Assembly (NCBI RefSeq): GCF_026003995.1
Contig: NZ_BPIG01000001.1
Span: forward strand, 248,001-312,000
Source of the DNA: Tepidiforma sp.
GTDB taxonomy: Bacteria > Chloroflexota > Dehalococcoidia > Tepidiformales > Tepidiformaceae
Direction of reading: 5' to 3'
Length of the DNA: 64,000 nt
Positions within the stretch are counted from its first letter, which is position 1, and every line of letters starts with the position of its first letter. Both the position numbers and the translations under genes were made by a program. The notes below the pieces were generated by a model, which saw nothing but the letters and a program-made list of their open reading frames with translations, did not search any database and was not told the DNA's origin. Below are positions 18,335 to 26,948 of the stretch, piece by piece.

Positions 18335-19375
18335 ATGACCGCTCCGACCGCACCCAACGATGGCCTCATCTCGCCCGACCTCCCGGTGCTCACCCGGAAG
18401 GACTTCGTCACCGACCAGGAAGTTCGCTGGTGCCCCGGCTGCGGCGACTACTCGATCCTCGCCCAGATGCAGAAGATGCTCCCCGAGCTCGGCATCGCCC
18501 GCGAGAACATCGTCTTCATCAGCGGCATCGGCTGCTCCAGCCGGTTCCCCTACTACGTCAACACCTACGGCTTCCACAGCATCCACGGCCGCGCGCCGAC
18601 CATCGCCACGGGCCTGAAGACGGCGCGGCCGGAGCTCACTGTCTTCGTCATCACGGGTGACGGCGACGGCCTCAGCATCGGCGGCAACCACCTGCTGCAC
18701 GCGATGCGCCGGAACATCGACCTCAACATCGTCCTCTTCAACAACCGCATCTACGGCCTCACCAAGGGCCAGTACTCGCCGACCTCGGAGTTCGGGAAGA
18801 TCACCAAGTCGTCGCCCTACGGCACGACCGAGCGGCCGCTGAACCCGATCCGCATCGCGCTCGCCGCCGGGGCCACGTTCGTCGCGCGCTCTGTCGACCG
18901 GGATACGAAGCACCTCGAGGAGATGCTCTACCGGGCGGCGAAGCACCGCGGCGTCTCCTTCGTCGAGGTCTACCAGAACTGCAACATCTTCAACGACGGC
19001 GCCTTTGCCGCCTTCGCCGAGAAGGAAGTCCGCGCTGAGCGGATGATCTATCTCGAGCACGGCAAGCCGCTCCGCTTCGGTAAGAACAACGAGCACGGCA
19101 TCCGGCTCAACGGCTTCACACCCGAAATCGTGGAGAACGCTGAGAGCGACGAGGGCCTGCTCGTCCACGACGCCCACGCCGAGAACATCACGCTCGCGAA
19201 CATCCTCGTCGGCATGGATTACCCCGAATTCCCGGTGCCGATCGGCGTCTTCCGCGACGTCGACGCGCCGACGTTCGACCAGCTCGTCCAGCAGCAGGTC
19301 GACGAGGCGATCGCGAAGGGCCGCGGTTCGCTCGAAGAAGCCCTCCGCGCCGGGGAGACGTGGGTCGTCGAATAA
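18335..19375 (+). CDS. korB: 2-oxoacid:acceptor oxidoreductase, beta (TPP-binding) subunit
   Basis: Partner of KorA carrying thiamine diphosphate and an iron-sulfur cluster. The 346-residue protein begins its domain with 'WCPGCGDYSILAQMQ', giving the first cluster cysteines. It continues with 'GIGCSSRFPYY' and the TPP motif 'VITGDGDGLSIGGNHLLHA' with 'LFNNRIYGLTKGQYSPTS'. The ATG at 18335 follows GGAGG in the last codons of korA. The pair lacks a ferredoxin subunit gene, as is usual for two-subunit enzymes. It could serve an aerobic TCA cycle or run in the carboxylating direction; the sequence does not decide. Confidence 0.95.
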   Translation: MTAPTAPNDGLISPDLPVLTRKDFVTDQEVRWCPGCGDYSILAQMQKMLPELGIARENIVFISGIGCSSRFPYYVNTYGFHSIHGRAPTIATGLKTARPELTVFVITGDGDGLSIGGNHLLHAMRRNIDLNIVLFNNRIYGLTKGQYSPTSEFGKITKSSPYGTTERPLNPIRIALAAGATFVARSVDRDTKHLEEMLYRAAKHRGVSFVEVYQNCNIFNDGAFAAFAEKEVRAERMIYLEHGKPLRFGKNNEHGIRLNGFTPEIVENAESDEGLLVHDAHAENITLANILVGMDYPEFPVPIGVFRDVDAPTFDQLVQQQVDEAIAKGRGSLEEALRAGETWVVE

Positions 19376-19477
19376 CCATCGCCGGCGAGCATCGCCGTTC
19401 TCCGGAATCTGCTATCGTCGGGGTCTCGCACGAGGCCCCGGCGCCGTTTCCGGGGCCCGCCGGAGGAGGGATGCGCC

Positions 19478-20008
19478 ATGGCGACCGAACCCGCCAACGT
19501 CATCATCTGCCCGAGCTGCGGCGCCGAGAACATCGAGGGCGCCGATATCTGCGAGCGCTGCCTGATGGACCTGAGCAGCATCGACGTCCCCGAGGCGGCC
19601 CAGGTCCTCAAGGAATCCGACCTCACCCTGCCGATCGCCGCCGTCCGCTGGAGCAAGCCGATCACCGTCCAGGCAGGCGCCAGCGTCCGTGAGGCCATCC
19701 GCCTCATGCAGGAGCAGCGGAGCGGCGCCGTCGTCGTCCTCCGGGGACGGGAGATCGCGGGCATCGTCACGGACCGCGACGTCGTCGCGAAGGTCGCGCC
19801 CGACCCGGCGGCGCTCGACCGGCCGGTGGATACCGTGATGACGCCGGACCCGGTGGTGCTGCGCGACGACGACATGATGGCCTACGCGCTGAACAAGATG
19901 GGCGTCGGCGGCTTCCGCCACATCCCCGTCGTGCGGGACGGCGAACTCGTCGGCATGCTCACCGGGCGCGACGTGCTCAACTGGGTGATGGGCCGCTACT
20001 TCGATTGA
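19478..20008 (+). CDS. Zinc-ribbon plus CBS-pair protein downstream of korAB
   Basis: A 176-residue protein with an N-terminal zinc ribbon (residues about 10-29, 'CPSCGAENIEGADICERC') and two CBS motifs (about 65-115 and 125-170; 'SVREAIRLMQEQRSGAVVV', 'GIVTDRDVVAKV', 'HIPVVRDGELVGMLTGRDVL'). The strong GGAGGAGGG site supports the ATG. It begins 102 bases after korB and is the second CBS protein next to the oxidoreductase, so paired adenylate sensing around korAB is a plausible inference. Zinc ribbons on CBS pairs usually mediate partner binding. Confidence 0.88.
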   Translation: MATEPANVIICPSCGAENIEGADICERCLMDLSSIDVPEAAQVLKESDLTLPIAAVRWSKPITVQAGASVREAIRLMQEQRSGAVVVLRGREIAGIVTDRDVVAKVAPDPAALDRPVDTVMTPDPVVLRDDDMMAYALNKMGVGGFRHIPVVRDGELVGMLTGRDVLNWVMGRYFD

Positions 20009-20040
20009 GCGGCGCCGGCTTCGGTCACCTCTGCCCGCCG

Positions 20041-20097
20041 TCGATGGATTCATGGGGCTCGCGTATGGCTCGCGCGGGGCGTATGCTCGATCCATAG
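20041..20097. promoter_or_regulatory. Candidate LysR operator region
   Basis: Directly upstream of the lysR-type gene, CGATGGAT (20042-20049) and ATCCATAG (20090-20097) form an imperfect inverted pair. Between them GCGTATGGCTCG and GCGTATGCTCG form a direct repeat. Repeated half-sites before their own gene are typical of LysR autoregulation, but no biochemical evidence is implied. Confidence 0.35.
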
Positions 20098-20126
20098 TCG
20101 CACCCTATCGATGGGGGCAGAGCCAT

Positions 20127-21026
20127 ATGGAACTCGCCCAGCTCGAAGCGTTCATCACGGCCGCGGATTGCGGCAGCTTCAGCCGCGCCGCCGAGCTGCT
20201 CAACGTCGCCCAGCCGTCGCTCAGCAACCGCATCCAGGCCCTCGAGCGCGAAGTCGGCCAGCCGCTCTTCGAGCGGATGGGGCGCGGCGTGAAGCTCACG
20301 GATGCGGGCCGCGCCTTCCTGCCCTACGCCCAGCGCGTGATGCGCACCCTGAACGACGGCCTGATGATGCTCGAAGGCACCCGCGACGGCACCGCCGGCC
20401 GCCTCCTCATCGGGACCGCCCCGGCCGTCGGCACGTACGTCCTGCCCCGCCTGCTCAAGGTGTTCTGCGACACCCATCCCGGCGTCGACGTCCTCGTCCG
20501 CACCGGCCACAGCGACGAAATCCTCCAGCTCGTGCTCGATGACGACGTGCAGGTCGGCCTCGGCCGGCCGATCAACCACCCGGACGTCCGGACGGTCGTG
20601 CTCTACCGCGACGAACTCGTGCTCGTCGTCTCGGCCCAGCACCGGTACGCGAAGAAAGGCTCCGTCCGGGTCGAAGACCTCGCCGAAGACTCGCTCATCC
20701 TGTTCGACCGCGACTCCGGCTACTACGGCATGATCATGGGCCTCTTCCGCGACCTCGGCGTCGTGCCCCACCAGCAGATGCAGCTCGATTCGATCGAAGC
20801 GACGAAGAAGATGGTGGAGGCGAACCTCGGCATCGCGCTCCTGCCGGAGGTGTCGGTCGAGCGCGAGATCCGGCTCGGGACGCTCCACAAAGTCCACATC
20901 GAATCGGCCGAGCCGGTCCAGCGCGACATCGCCGTGATGTACCGGCGGAACAAGCCACAGTCCGGGCCGATGGCCGGCTTCCTCGACCTCCTCGGCGAAA
21001 TTTACGGCGTCCGGCTGCCGCGCTGA
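20127..21026 (+). CDS. LysR-family transcription regulator
   Basis: A 299-residue regulator of standard length. The N-terminal winged helix spans residues 1-60 ('MELAQLEAFITAADCGSFSR', then 'AAELLNVAQPSLSNRIQALE' and 'GQPLFERMGRGVKLT'). The substrate-binding domain follows with 'LLIGTAPAVGTYVLPRLL' and 'VQVGLGRPI'. An ATG at 20127 with GGGGG upstream is chosen rather than an ATG at 20052, which lies inside the likely operator. It is followed by a PHP phosphoesterase after three bases. Its regulon is unknown; korAB and the CBS gene upstream are candidates. Confidence 0.93.
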   Translation: MELAQLEAFITAADCGSFSRAAELLNVAQPSLSNRIQALEREVGQPLFERMGRGVKLTDAGRAFLPYAQRVMRTLNDGLMMLEGTRDGTAGRLLIGTAPAVGTYVLPRLLKVFCDTHPGVDVLVRTGHSDEILQLVLDDDVQVGLGRPINHPDVRTVVLYRDELVLVVSAQHRYAKKGSVRVEDLAEDSLILFDRDSGYYGMIMGLFRDLGVVPHQQMQLDSIEATKKMVEANLGIALLPEVSVEREIRLGTLHKVHIESAEPVQRDIAVMYRRNKPQSGPMAGFLDLLGEIYGVRLPR

Positions 21027-21029
21027 CCC

Positions 21030-21620
21030 GTGCTCATCGACCTGCACTGCCACACGCTCCCCCGCTCCGCGTGCAGCGCGCTCGACCCGCTCGAGCTCGC
21101 CCGGCTGGCCGCCGAGCGCGGGCTCGGCGGCATCTGCCTCACCGAACACGACCGCGCCTGGGATGCGGATGCGCTCGAAGCGCTCCGCCGGGCTGCGCCG
21201 GTGCCGGTCTTCAGCGCGGCCGAGCTGACGACCGATCTCGGCCACGTCCTCGCCTTCGGCCTCCCGGCGAGCGCGTTCTCGGCCGAGGCGCGGGAGCTGG
21301 CGGCCGCGGCCGAGCGGCACGGCGCGCTGCTCTACCTGGCTCACCCGGCGCGCGACGGCCTCCTGCGGGTCACCCGCGAAACGGTGGACTACTTCGTCTC
21401 GGTCGAAGCGGCGAACGGGTCCGATTCCCGCCTCCAGAACATCGCCGCGGCCGGCCTCGCGAAGGGGTTCCGCCTGCCCGGCATCGGCGGGTCGGATGCG
21501 CACACCGCGGCGGAGGTCGGCCGGGCGGCCACCCGGTTCTCCGCGCCAGTCCGCTCGGACGGCGACCTGCTCGACGCCCTCCGGGCCGGGGCTTACGAGG
21601 CCGTCCTGCTCGACGCCTGA
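21030..21620 (+). CDS. PHP-domain metal-dependent phosphoesterase
   Basis: A 196-residue PHP-superfamily protein. 'IDLHCHTLPRSACS' at the N-terminus supplies metal-binding histidines. 'GGICLTEHDRAWD', 'HVLAFGLPA' and 'LYLAHPARDG' follow, and 'GIGGSDAHTAAEVGRA' is the C-terminal Asp/His motif. Members hydrolyse small phosphate esters such as 3',5'-nucleoside bisphosphates; the substrate here is not known. The start is GTG, three bases after the lysR stop, so the two are co-transcribed and probably translationally coupled. Confidence 0.9.
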   Translation: MLIDLHCHTLPRSACSALDPLELARLAAERGLGGICLTEHDRAWDADALEALRRAAPVPVFSAAELTTDLGHVLAFGLPASAFSAEARELAAAAERHGALLYLAHPARDGLLRVTRETVDYFVSVEAANGSDSRLQNIAAAGLAKGFRLPGIGGSDAHTAAEVGRAATRFSAPVRSDGDLLDALRAGAYEAVLLDA

Positions 21621-21633
21621 CCTGCCGGGGCGG

Positions 21634-22149
21634 TCAGCTGCCGGCTTCGCCGAGCCAGGCCCGCGCGTGGTGCCGGTCGAACTGCTGGTGCAGGTTGAGC
21701 AGCGCCACGAAGTGCTCGAGCGCGTGCGCCAGCGCCCGCTCGGCCACCCAGGCGAGGTCGACTTCGCCCGCGCCCGGCCACTCCGCCGTCCGGGTCCACT
21801 GCTCCGGCGTGAGCTCCTTGAAGTAGCCCACCGTCTGCTCGCGGGCCTTCATGAACGCCTCGGCCAGCTCCTCGATGTCGCCCTCTGGCCGGTAGTCGCG
21901 GGCCATGTGGGCTTCCTCGTCCCAGTTTTCGAAGGCCGGCCGCTCCTCCGCGAGGATTCGCGGGATGCGGACGTGGAACACGTGCTGCTCGGCGGCGAGC
22001 AGGTGCGCGACGTGCTGATGCGGTGTCCAGCCGCCGCCCGGCGGCGTCTCGTGCTGCCACCGCCGAACGAGCCCCGAAGCCCAGTCCACCCCCTTCACGC
22101 TGAGCTGGAGGCGGGCCATCAGGGTCGGGTCGGGGATGCGTCGTTCCAT
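21634..22149 (-). CDS. DinB-like four-helix protein
   Basis: A 171-residue DinB/YfiT-like protein. Helical segments 'LVRRWQHETPPGGGWTPHQ', 'HVAHLLAAEQHVFHVRIP' and 'ALAHALEHFVALLNLHQQFD' carry the three histidines of the metal site (HVAHLL and HALEH). Such proteins often act as thiol-dependent transferases or detoxification enzymes. The name does not imply DNA polymerase IV. The ATG at 22149 is used; a GTG 18 bases upstream is an alternative. It is convergent with the PHP gene and divergent from the transglycosylase gene. Confidence 0.8.
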   Translation of the reverse strand: MERRIPDPTLMARLQLSVKGVDWASGLVRRWQHETPPGGGWTPHQHVAHLLAAEQHVFHVRIPRILAEERPAFENWDEEAHMARDYRPEGDIEELAEAFMKAREQTVGYFKELTPEQWTRTAEWPGAGEVDLAWVAERALAHALEHFVALLNLHQQFDRHHARAWLGEAGS

Positions 22150-22225
22150 CGCGGCACCTCGAAACACGGGGAGTTTCGCGCCGGCCTCGGGGAAATCCCG
22201 CGGCGTCCGCGCGATGCGAGCGTAC

Positions 22226-22231
22226 TACCAT
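22226..22231 (+). promoter_or_regulatory. Possible -10 element of a leaderless transcript
   Basis: TACCAT ends six bases before the ATG at 22238, which has no Shine-Dalgarno sequence. Confidence 0.3.
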
Positions 22232-22237
22232 CCGAAC

Positions 22238-22876
22238 ATGGCGATCGACCCGCTCGCCTCCGGGGCGCCGTCACCGCTCCACGTCGGCCTGCCGGCTGCG
22301 GGCCAGCACGCCCGCGCCCTCCGCGAGGGCAGCTTCGCGCGCGCGCTCGAGACCGCGTCGTCGGAGGTGCTGCCGCCCGCCAGCCCGCGGGCGAGCCGCC
22401 CCGGCACGTCGGCCGGCGCGGCCTCGCGGGCGTTCGAACCGCACACACCCATCGTTTCGGCTGCGGAGAGCGCGGACCCCGACCGGTGGGACGGGCTGCT
22501 CAACCGGCTCGGCCAGAAGTACGGCGTCCCCCCGCTCTTCCTCAAGGCGGTGATGCTCATCGAGAGCGGCGGCCGCCCGGATGCCGTCGGCGACGGCGGG
22601 CACTCCGTGGGCCTCTTCCAGCTGCACGACCAGGGCTACGGCCACGGCATGGGCGACCTCCGCTTCGACCCGGAGGCGAACGCCGACCGCGCGGCGCGCG
22701 GGCTCGCGGCCTCGTGGCGGAAGGTGCAGGCCGCCGGCTACACCGGCGAATACGCCGTCCGCGCCGCCTACGACGACACGTTCAACCCGGGCGGCGGCTT
22801 CGCCTACCAGGGCGATGCCCTCGTGCGCACCTACAACCGGCTGCTCCAGCAGCAGGGCCTCCCGCCCCTCTCCTGA
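22238..22876 (+). CDS. Lytic transglycosylase (SLT) domain protein without signal peptide
   Basis: The 212-residue protein has a low-complexity N-terminal half with 'ALREGSFARALETASSEV', then an SLT lysozyme-like domain (about 85-205). The catalytic glutamate lies in 'LKAVMLIESGGRPDAVGDGG', followed by 'SVGLFQLHDQGYG' and 'ARGLAASWRKVQAAGY'. There is no signal peptide, unusual for an enzyme acting on peptidoglycan. Flagellar rod muramidases exported by the flagellar apparatus also lack one, and the window has flagellar genes, so a flagellar role is possible. This is inference. Lysin or spore roles are less supported. Confidence 0.82.
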   Translation: MAIDPLASGAPSPLHVGLPAAGQHARALREGSFARALETASSEVLPPASPRASRPGTSAGAASRAFEPHTPIVSAAESADPDRWDGLLNRLGQKYGVPPLFLKAVMLIESGGRPDAVGDGGHSVGLFQLHDQGYGHGMGDLRFDPEANADRAARGLAASWRKVQAAGYTGEYAVRAAYDDTFNPGGGFAYQGDALVRTYNRLLQQQGLPPLS

Positions 22877-22952
22877 CACCCCGCCCCGGCCCTCCCCGGG
22901 TGGTATCATCGCCATGGGCGTGTCCCCGCGCGCCGCATCCGGGAGGTGACCT

Positions 22953-24365
22953 GTGGTAACGGCCGGGTATATCGAACGCTCCGTCACCGTCAACGGACTG
23001 AAGCTCGCCTACCAGGAATGGGGCGACCCGAACGCCCCGCCGATCGTGATGCTCCACGGTTTCGGCGTCTCCGGGCACATGTTCGATGAGTTCGCCGAGC
23101 GCATGCAGGACCGCTACCGGCTCCTCGCGCTCGACCAGCGCGGCCACGGCGACAGCGACTGGTCGGAAAGCGGCGACTACTCCCGCGAGGCGTTCGTCGA
23201 GGATCTCGAGGGCTTCCGCAAGGCGCTCGGCCTCGAGAAGTTCGTCCTCATCGGCCACTCGATGGGCGGCCTCAACGCCGTCTCGTACGTGAACCGCTAC
23301 CCCGGCCACGCGACCGTGCTCGTCCTCGTCGACGTCGGCCCCGAATCCTCGAAGGAAGGCGTCGACAACATCGTCCGCTTCACGCGCGGGCCGGACGAGC
23401 TCGAGTTCGAAGAGTTCGTCCAGATGGCGCACCGGTTCAATCCGAGGCGCACGCTGGAGAACATCCGGGAGCGGATGCGCCATCGCCTGAAGCCGACGGA
23501 CAGCGGCAAGTGGACGTGGAAGTTCGACAGGCGGTTCCGCCAGCCCGACAGCGGCCTCACCGTCGGCTGGCGGCTCAGCAGCGACGAGCTGTGGCAGCTC
23601 TTCCGCAACATCGACATCCCGACGCTGCTCGTGCGCGGCGCCGAGAGCGACGTCCTCTCAGCCGAAGTCGCCGAGCGCTGTGTGCAGGAGATGCCGGCGG
23701 CGCGGCTCGTGACCATCCCGGGCGCAGGCCACAGCGTGCCCGGCGACAACCCGGATGCCTTCACCGAAGCCGTCGCCAGCTTCCTCGCCGAGGTCGAACG
23801 GGGCGAATTCCCGCCGCGCGCGGCAGCGGAAGAGCCCCCGCTGGAACGGCTGGTGGAGGAGCAGACCGCAGCCCGCCGCCGCGGCCCGGGCCTGCTGACG
23901 CTCGTACTCGCCGGCGCGGGGGCAGTCATCGCGCTCGCCGGCATCGGGTTCGCCGTTCGGAAAGCATCGGAGCGCCGCCGCGAGCGCCGCGCGCCCGTCC
24001 GGCGGCTCGCCGGGGCAGCGAAGACGGCGGCCCCGCCGCTGCCGCCCGTGGACCTCGAGCTTGCGCGCGCCCGAGCGGCCGAAACCGTCGCCCGGCTCGC
24101 CGAGGTCGGCGCGCGCGGCACGAAGCGCGCCCGCCGCGCCATCGACGAGGTCGACCTCGCCCGCGCACGGGCGGCCGCCGCCGAAGCGCTCGCGGCGCTC
24201 GGCGAGACTGGCCGCCACGCGCCGGAGGTGCTCCGCGGGACCGTCCAGCGGGTCGCCCCCGCGGCTCGCCGGCCTGCGAAGCGCGGCCTCGCCCGCCGCG
24301 CGCTCGGCCTCCTGCCGCGTCCCGCCCGGCGCCGCAAATCCCGCCGCTTCGGCTGGCTGGCCTGA
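22953..24365 (+). CDS. Alpha/beta hydrolase with membrane anchor and Ala/Arg-rich tail
   Basis: A 470-residue protein whose first 285 residues form an alpha/beta hydrolase: 'VMLHGFGVSGHMFDEFA' (oxyanion), 'LIGHSMGGLNAVSYVNRYPG' (nucleophile Ser), 'TLLVRGAESDVLS' (acid) and 'GAGHSVPGDNP' (His). A membrane segment follows near residues 310-335 ('LLTLVLAGAGAVIALAGIGF'), then about 130 Ala/Arg-rich helical residues with repeated 'LARARAAE..VARLAEVG' units. This C-terminal extension is absent from typical family members. The start is a GTG. It is followed by a second hydrolase after two bases. Confidence 0.85.
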   Translation: MVTAGYIERSVTVNGLKLAYQEWGDPNAPPIVMLHGFGVSGHMFDEFAERMQDRYRLLALDQRGHGDSDWSESGDYSREAFVEDLEGFRKALGLEKFVLIGHSMGGLNAVSYVNRYPGHATVLVLVDVGPESSKEGVDNIVRFTRGPDELEFEEFVQMAHRFNPRRTLENIRERMRHRLKPTDSGKWTWKFDRRFRQPDSGLTVGWRLSSDELWQLFRNIDIPTLLVRGAESDVLSAEVAERCVQEMPAARLVTIPGAGHSVPGDNPDAFTEAVASFLAEVERGEFPPRAAAEEPPLERLVEEQTAARRRGPGLLTLVLAGAGAVIALAGIGFAVRKASERRRERRAPVRRLAGAAKTAAPPLPPVDLELARARAAETVARLAEVGARGTKRARRAIDEVDLARARAAAAEALAALGETGRHAPEVLRGTVQRVAPAARRPAKRGLARRALGLLPRPARRRKSRRFGWLA

Positions 24366-24367
24366 CG

Positions 24368-25138
24368 ATGGACGTCGTCCTCGCCCATGCTTCGGCCGGC
24401 GCCGGCGACCCGCCGATCGTCTTCATCCACGGCCTCTGCTGCGACCGGCGCGCGTGGCAGCCCCAGTTCGAGGACCTCTCCCGTGACCACCGCTGCATCG
24501 CGGTCGACCTCCGCGGCCGGGGCGATACCCCGGCCGAGCCGCCGTTCGGCATCGCCCGCGCCGCGCAGGACGTCGCCGCGCTCATCGACCGGCTCGGGCT
24601 CGGGCGGTGCGTCATCGTCGGCCACAGCCTCGGGGGTATCACGGCGCTCGTCCTGAACGAACAGCGACCCGACCTCGTCCTCGGCATCGTCACCGGGGAT
24701 TCGCCCATCTCCGAGCCGCGCGGCGGCGGCGCGAACCCGCTCGTCCAGCGCATCCGCGAACTCGGCACGCGCGAAGGGCTCCGCCCGCTCGTCGAAACGT
24801 TTTTCACGGACGAGACCCCGGCCGCAGCGCGCGAGTACGCCGAAACGGTGATGTACGGCTGCCCCCCGGAGGTCGCGGCCGGGATGCTCGAAGACGCGCC
24901 CGAGGTCCTCGGCCGGCTGCCCGAGCTCGTGCGTCTCGCCGATGAGAAGCCGTTCATGGCGATCTGGGCCGAGCGGCCGCTCGGCGACCCTGCTTGGCTG
25001 CGGAACGCGACGAAGTTCGCCCGCCAGGAGCCGCTGCCGGGGACCGGGCACTTCTTCCAGCTCGAACAGCCCGAACGGACGAACGCGCTCCTCCGCGCCT
25101 TCCTCGACGACGTCGCGGCCGACCCCCGCCTCCGGTGA
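24368..25138 (+). CDS. Alpha/beta hydrolase
   Basis: A 256-residue hydrolase of the haloperoxidase/esterase type. It has 'VFIHGLCCDRRAWQPQFEDL', the nucleophile elbow 'CVIVGHSLGGITALVLN', and 'GTGHFFQLEQPE' supplying the catalytic histidine. Length and motif order are normal and no extension is present. It overlaps no gene and starts two bases after the preceding, larger hydrolase, so the two are an operon; they differ enough to be ancient rather than recent duplicates. The substrate is unknown. Confidence 0.9.
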   Translation: MDVVLAHASAGAGDPPIVFIHGLCCDRRAWQPQFEDLSRDHRCIAVDLRGRGDTPAEPPFGIARAAQDVAALIDRLGLGRCVIVGHSLGGITALVLNEQRPDLVLGIVTGDSPISEPRGGGANPLVQRIRELGTREGLRPLVETFFTDETPAAAREYAETVMYGCPPEVAAGMLEDAPEVLGRLPELVRLADEKPFMAIWAERPLGDPAWLRNATKFARQEPLPGTGHFFQLEQPERTNALLRAFLDDVAADPRLR

Positions 25139-25176
25139 CGCCGGCGGCCCCGGTAGGCCCTGCGCACCATCCGCGG

Positions 25177-25182
25177 TAAGGT
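25177..25182 (+). promoter_or_regulatory. Possible -10 element of a leaderless transcript
   Basis: TAAGGT ends exactly seven bases before the ATG at 25190, and no ribosome-binding site is seen. Confidence 0.35.
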
Positions 25183-25189
25183 AGCCCTG

Positions 25190-26059
25190 ATGGCAGAGTC
25201 GCGGACGCGGAAGCGAACTCCGGCGCGCAGCGAGCGGACCGTCGGCCAGCGCCGGGGCGGCGACGCCTGGCGGCCGGTGTTTTTCGCCTCCGTCCTGGCC
25301 GTCATCGTCAGCGTCATCGTCCTCCTCGTCGTCGCCGCCGACAGCCTCGGCCGGGACGCTGCCCCGCCTCCCGGCGGGTCGCCCGGCGGCGCGGCCGAAA
25401 CCCCCGCGCCCTCCCCCGGCACAGGGAACGGCGCCTCGCCGACCCCGGCCGCGACGGCGGCGCCGACGGAACGCCCCACGCCGGGCGCCGACGGCACGAT
25501 CGTCGTCGCCTGCGGCGACATCCTCGCGCCGCTGGACAAGCAGCACCGCCTGCCCGCCTACTGCGAGCCGCCCGACCTCGTGCAGCTCCCGGCCGAGATC
25601 AGCTTCGGCGGCGCGCAGTACCTGCGCCGGGAGGCCCTCGACGCGCTCCTCGAGCTGTTCGAGGCCGCCCGCCGCGACGGTTTCAGCCTCGTCGTCAACA
25701 GCAGCTACCGCAGCTACGACGTCCAGGTGCAGACCTACGCCACCTGGGTGCAGCTGTACGGGCAGGAGTACGCTGACCGCACCAGCGCGCGCCCCGGCCA
25801 TTCGGAGCACCAGCTCGGCACGACCGTGGACGTCGGCGCGCGCGGCCTCGTGCTCGAGAATTTCGTCGGCACGCCGGAGGCGGCCTGGCTGGAAGCCAAC
25901 AGCTGGAAGTACGGCTTCATCGTCAGCTACCCGGACGGCAAGGAGCACATCACGGGTTACGCCTACGAGCCGTGGCACATCCGCTACGTCGGCAAGGACG
26001 TGGCGGCCCAGGTGCACCGCTCCGGCCTGACGCTCCGCGAGTTCCTGCTCCAGCGCTGA
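25190..26059 (+). CDS. Membrane-anchored M15-family D,D-carboxypeptidase
   Basis: Trims stem peptides of peptidoglycan outside the membrane. The 289-residue protein has a basic cytoplasmic N-terminus and one membrane segment at about 28-50 ('PVFFASVLAVIVSVIVLLVV'). A Pro/Thr/Ala-rich linker follows to about 105. The VanY/LdcB domain shows 'LVVNSSYRSYDVQVQTY', the zinc motif 'ARPGHSEHQLGTTVDVG' (S-x-H-x(6)-D spacing) and 'YEPWHIRYV' with the last metal histidine. All zinc ligands are present. It is a single gene with a possible leaderless start. Confidence 0.92.
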   Translation: MAESRTRKRTPARSERTVGQRRGGDAWRPVFFASVLAVIVSVIVLLVVAADSLGRDAAPPPGGSPGGAAETPAPSPGTGNGASPTPAATAAPTERPTPGADGTIVVACGDILAPLDKQHRLPAYCEPPDLVQLPAEISFGGAQYLRREALDALLELFEAARRDGFSLVVNSSYRSYDVQVQTYATWVQLYGQEYADRTSARPGHSEHQLGTTVDVGARGLVLENFVGTPEAAWLEANSWKYGFIVSYPDGKEHITGYAYEPWHIRYVGKDVAAQVHRSGLTLREFLLQR

Positions 26060-26132
26060 CGGCCCGCTTGCCGGCCGCTCCCCCGGGTGCCACACTCCGG
26101 CAGCAACCTATCGCCCCTGCAGGAGTTTTTCG

Positions 26133-26948
26133 TTGGTTTCGCCCTCTCCCACGCCCGAACTGCTCGTCGAGCACAGCGACTACATCCTCACGGTCACCCT
26201 CAACCGGCCGGACCGCCTCAACGCCATCAGCGGGCCGATGCTGAACGCCCTCTCGAAGACGCTCCAGGAAGCGAACATCGCCCGCGACGTCCGCTGCGTC
26301 ATCCTCACCGGCGCCGGCCGCGGCTTTTGCGCCGGCCTCGACCTGAAGGACCAGATGTCGAACGGCGGCGGCGAAGGCGCGGTCCAGCCCGGCCGCGGCG
26401 GCTACCAGCTGTTCGACCTGCACAATTCGCCCCCCATCGTCATCAACCGGATGGACAAGCCGATGATCTGCGCCCTCAACGGCGCTGCCGCCGGCTACGG
26501 CATGGACCTCGCGCTCGGCTGCGACATCCGCATCGCGAGCGAGCACGCGAAGCTCGGCGCCGTCTTCGCCAAGCGCGGCGTACTGCCCGAGAGCGGCGGC
26601 TGCTGGTATCTGCCGCGGCTGCTCGGCTGGGCGCGCGCCGCAGAGGTCGCCTTCCTCGGCGACGTGCTCGATGCCCAGCGGTCGCTCGAACTCGGCCTGG
26701 TCAACAAAGTCGTGCCCCACGACCAGCTGATGACCGAAGCGCGCGCCTGGGCCACGAAAATCGCGAACAACGCGCCGCTCAGCGTGCAGGCCACCAAGCG
26801 CATGATGCGCCTCGGGATGGAGGAGACGTTCGAGGCGGCGGTCGACCACATCTACCTGCAGCTCCTTCCGCTCTTCCAGAGCGAGGACTTCCGGGAGGGC
26901 CTCGCCGCCTTCGCCGAGCGCCGCGAGCCGGTCTTCAAGGGTCGCTAG
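26133..26948 (+). CDS. Enoyl-CoA hydratase/isomerase family protein
   Basis: A 271-residue crotonase. It has 'LTVTLNRPDRLNAIS' near the start, the oxyanion-hole motif 'ILTGAGRGFCAGLDLKDQ', 'ALNGAAAGYGMDLALGCDI' and 'GVLPESGGCWYLPRLLG', in which Glu corresponds to a catalytic glutamate of hydratases. It is likely a beta-oxidation enzyme. The start is a TTG at 26133, preceded by AGGAG seven bases upstream; no nearby ATG fits. It is convergent with a kinase-like gene and their 3' ends overlap by four bases. Confidence 0.9.
   Translation: MVSPSPTPELLVEHSDYILTVTLNRPDRLNAISGPMLNALSKTLQEANIARDVRCVILTGAGRGFCAGLDLKDQMSNGGGEGAVQPGRGGYQLFDLHNSPPIVINRMDKPMICALNGAAAGYGMDLALGCDIRIASEHAKLGAVFAKRGVLPESGGCWYLPRLLGWARAAEVAFLGDVLDAQRSLELGLVNKVVPHDQLMTEARAWATKIANNAPLSVQATKRMMRLGMEETFEAAVDHIYLQLLPLFQSEDFREGLAAFAERREPVFKGR

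Noticed and set aside
21634..22149. DNA polymerase IV, suggested by the name DinB
   Set aside because: The protein is a 171-residue helical DinB/YfiT-type metal protein, unrelated to the polymerase.
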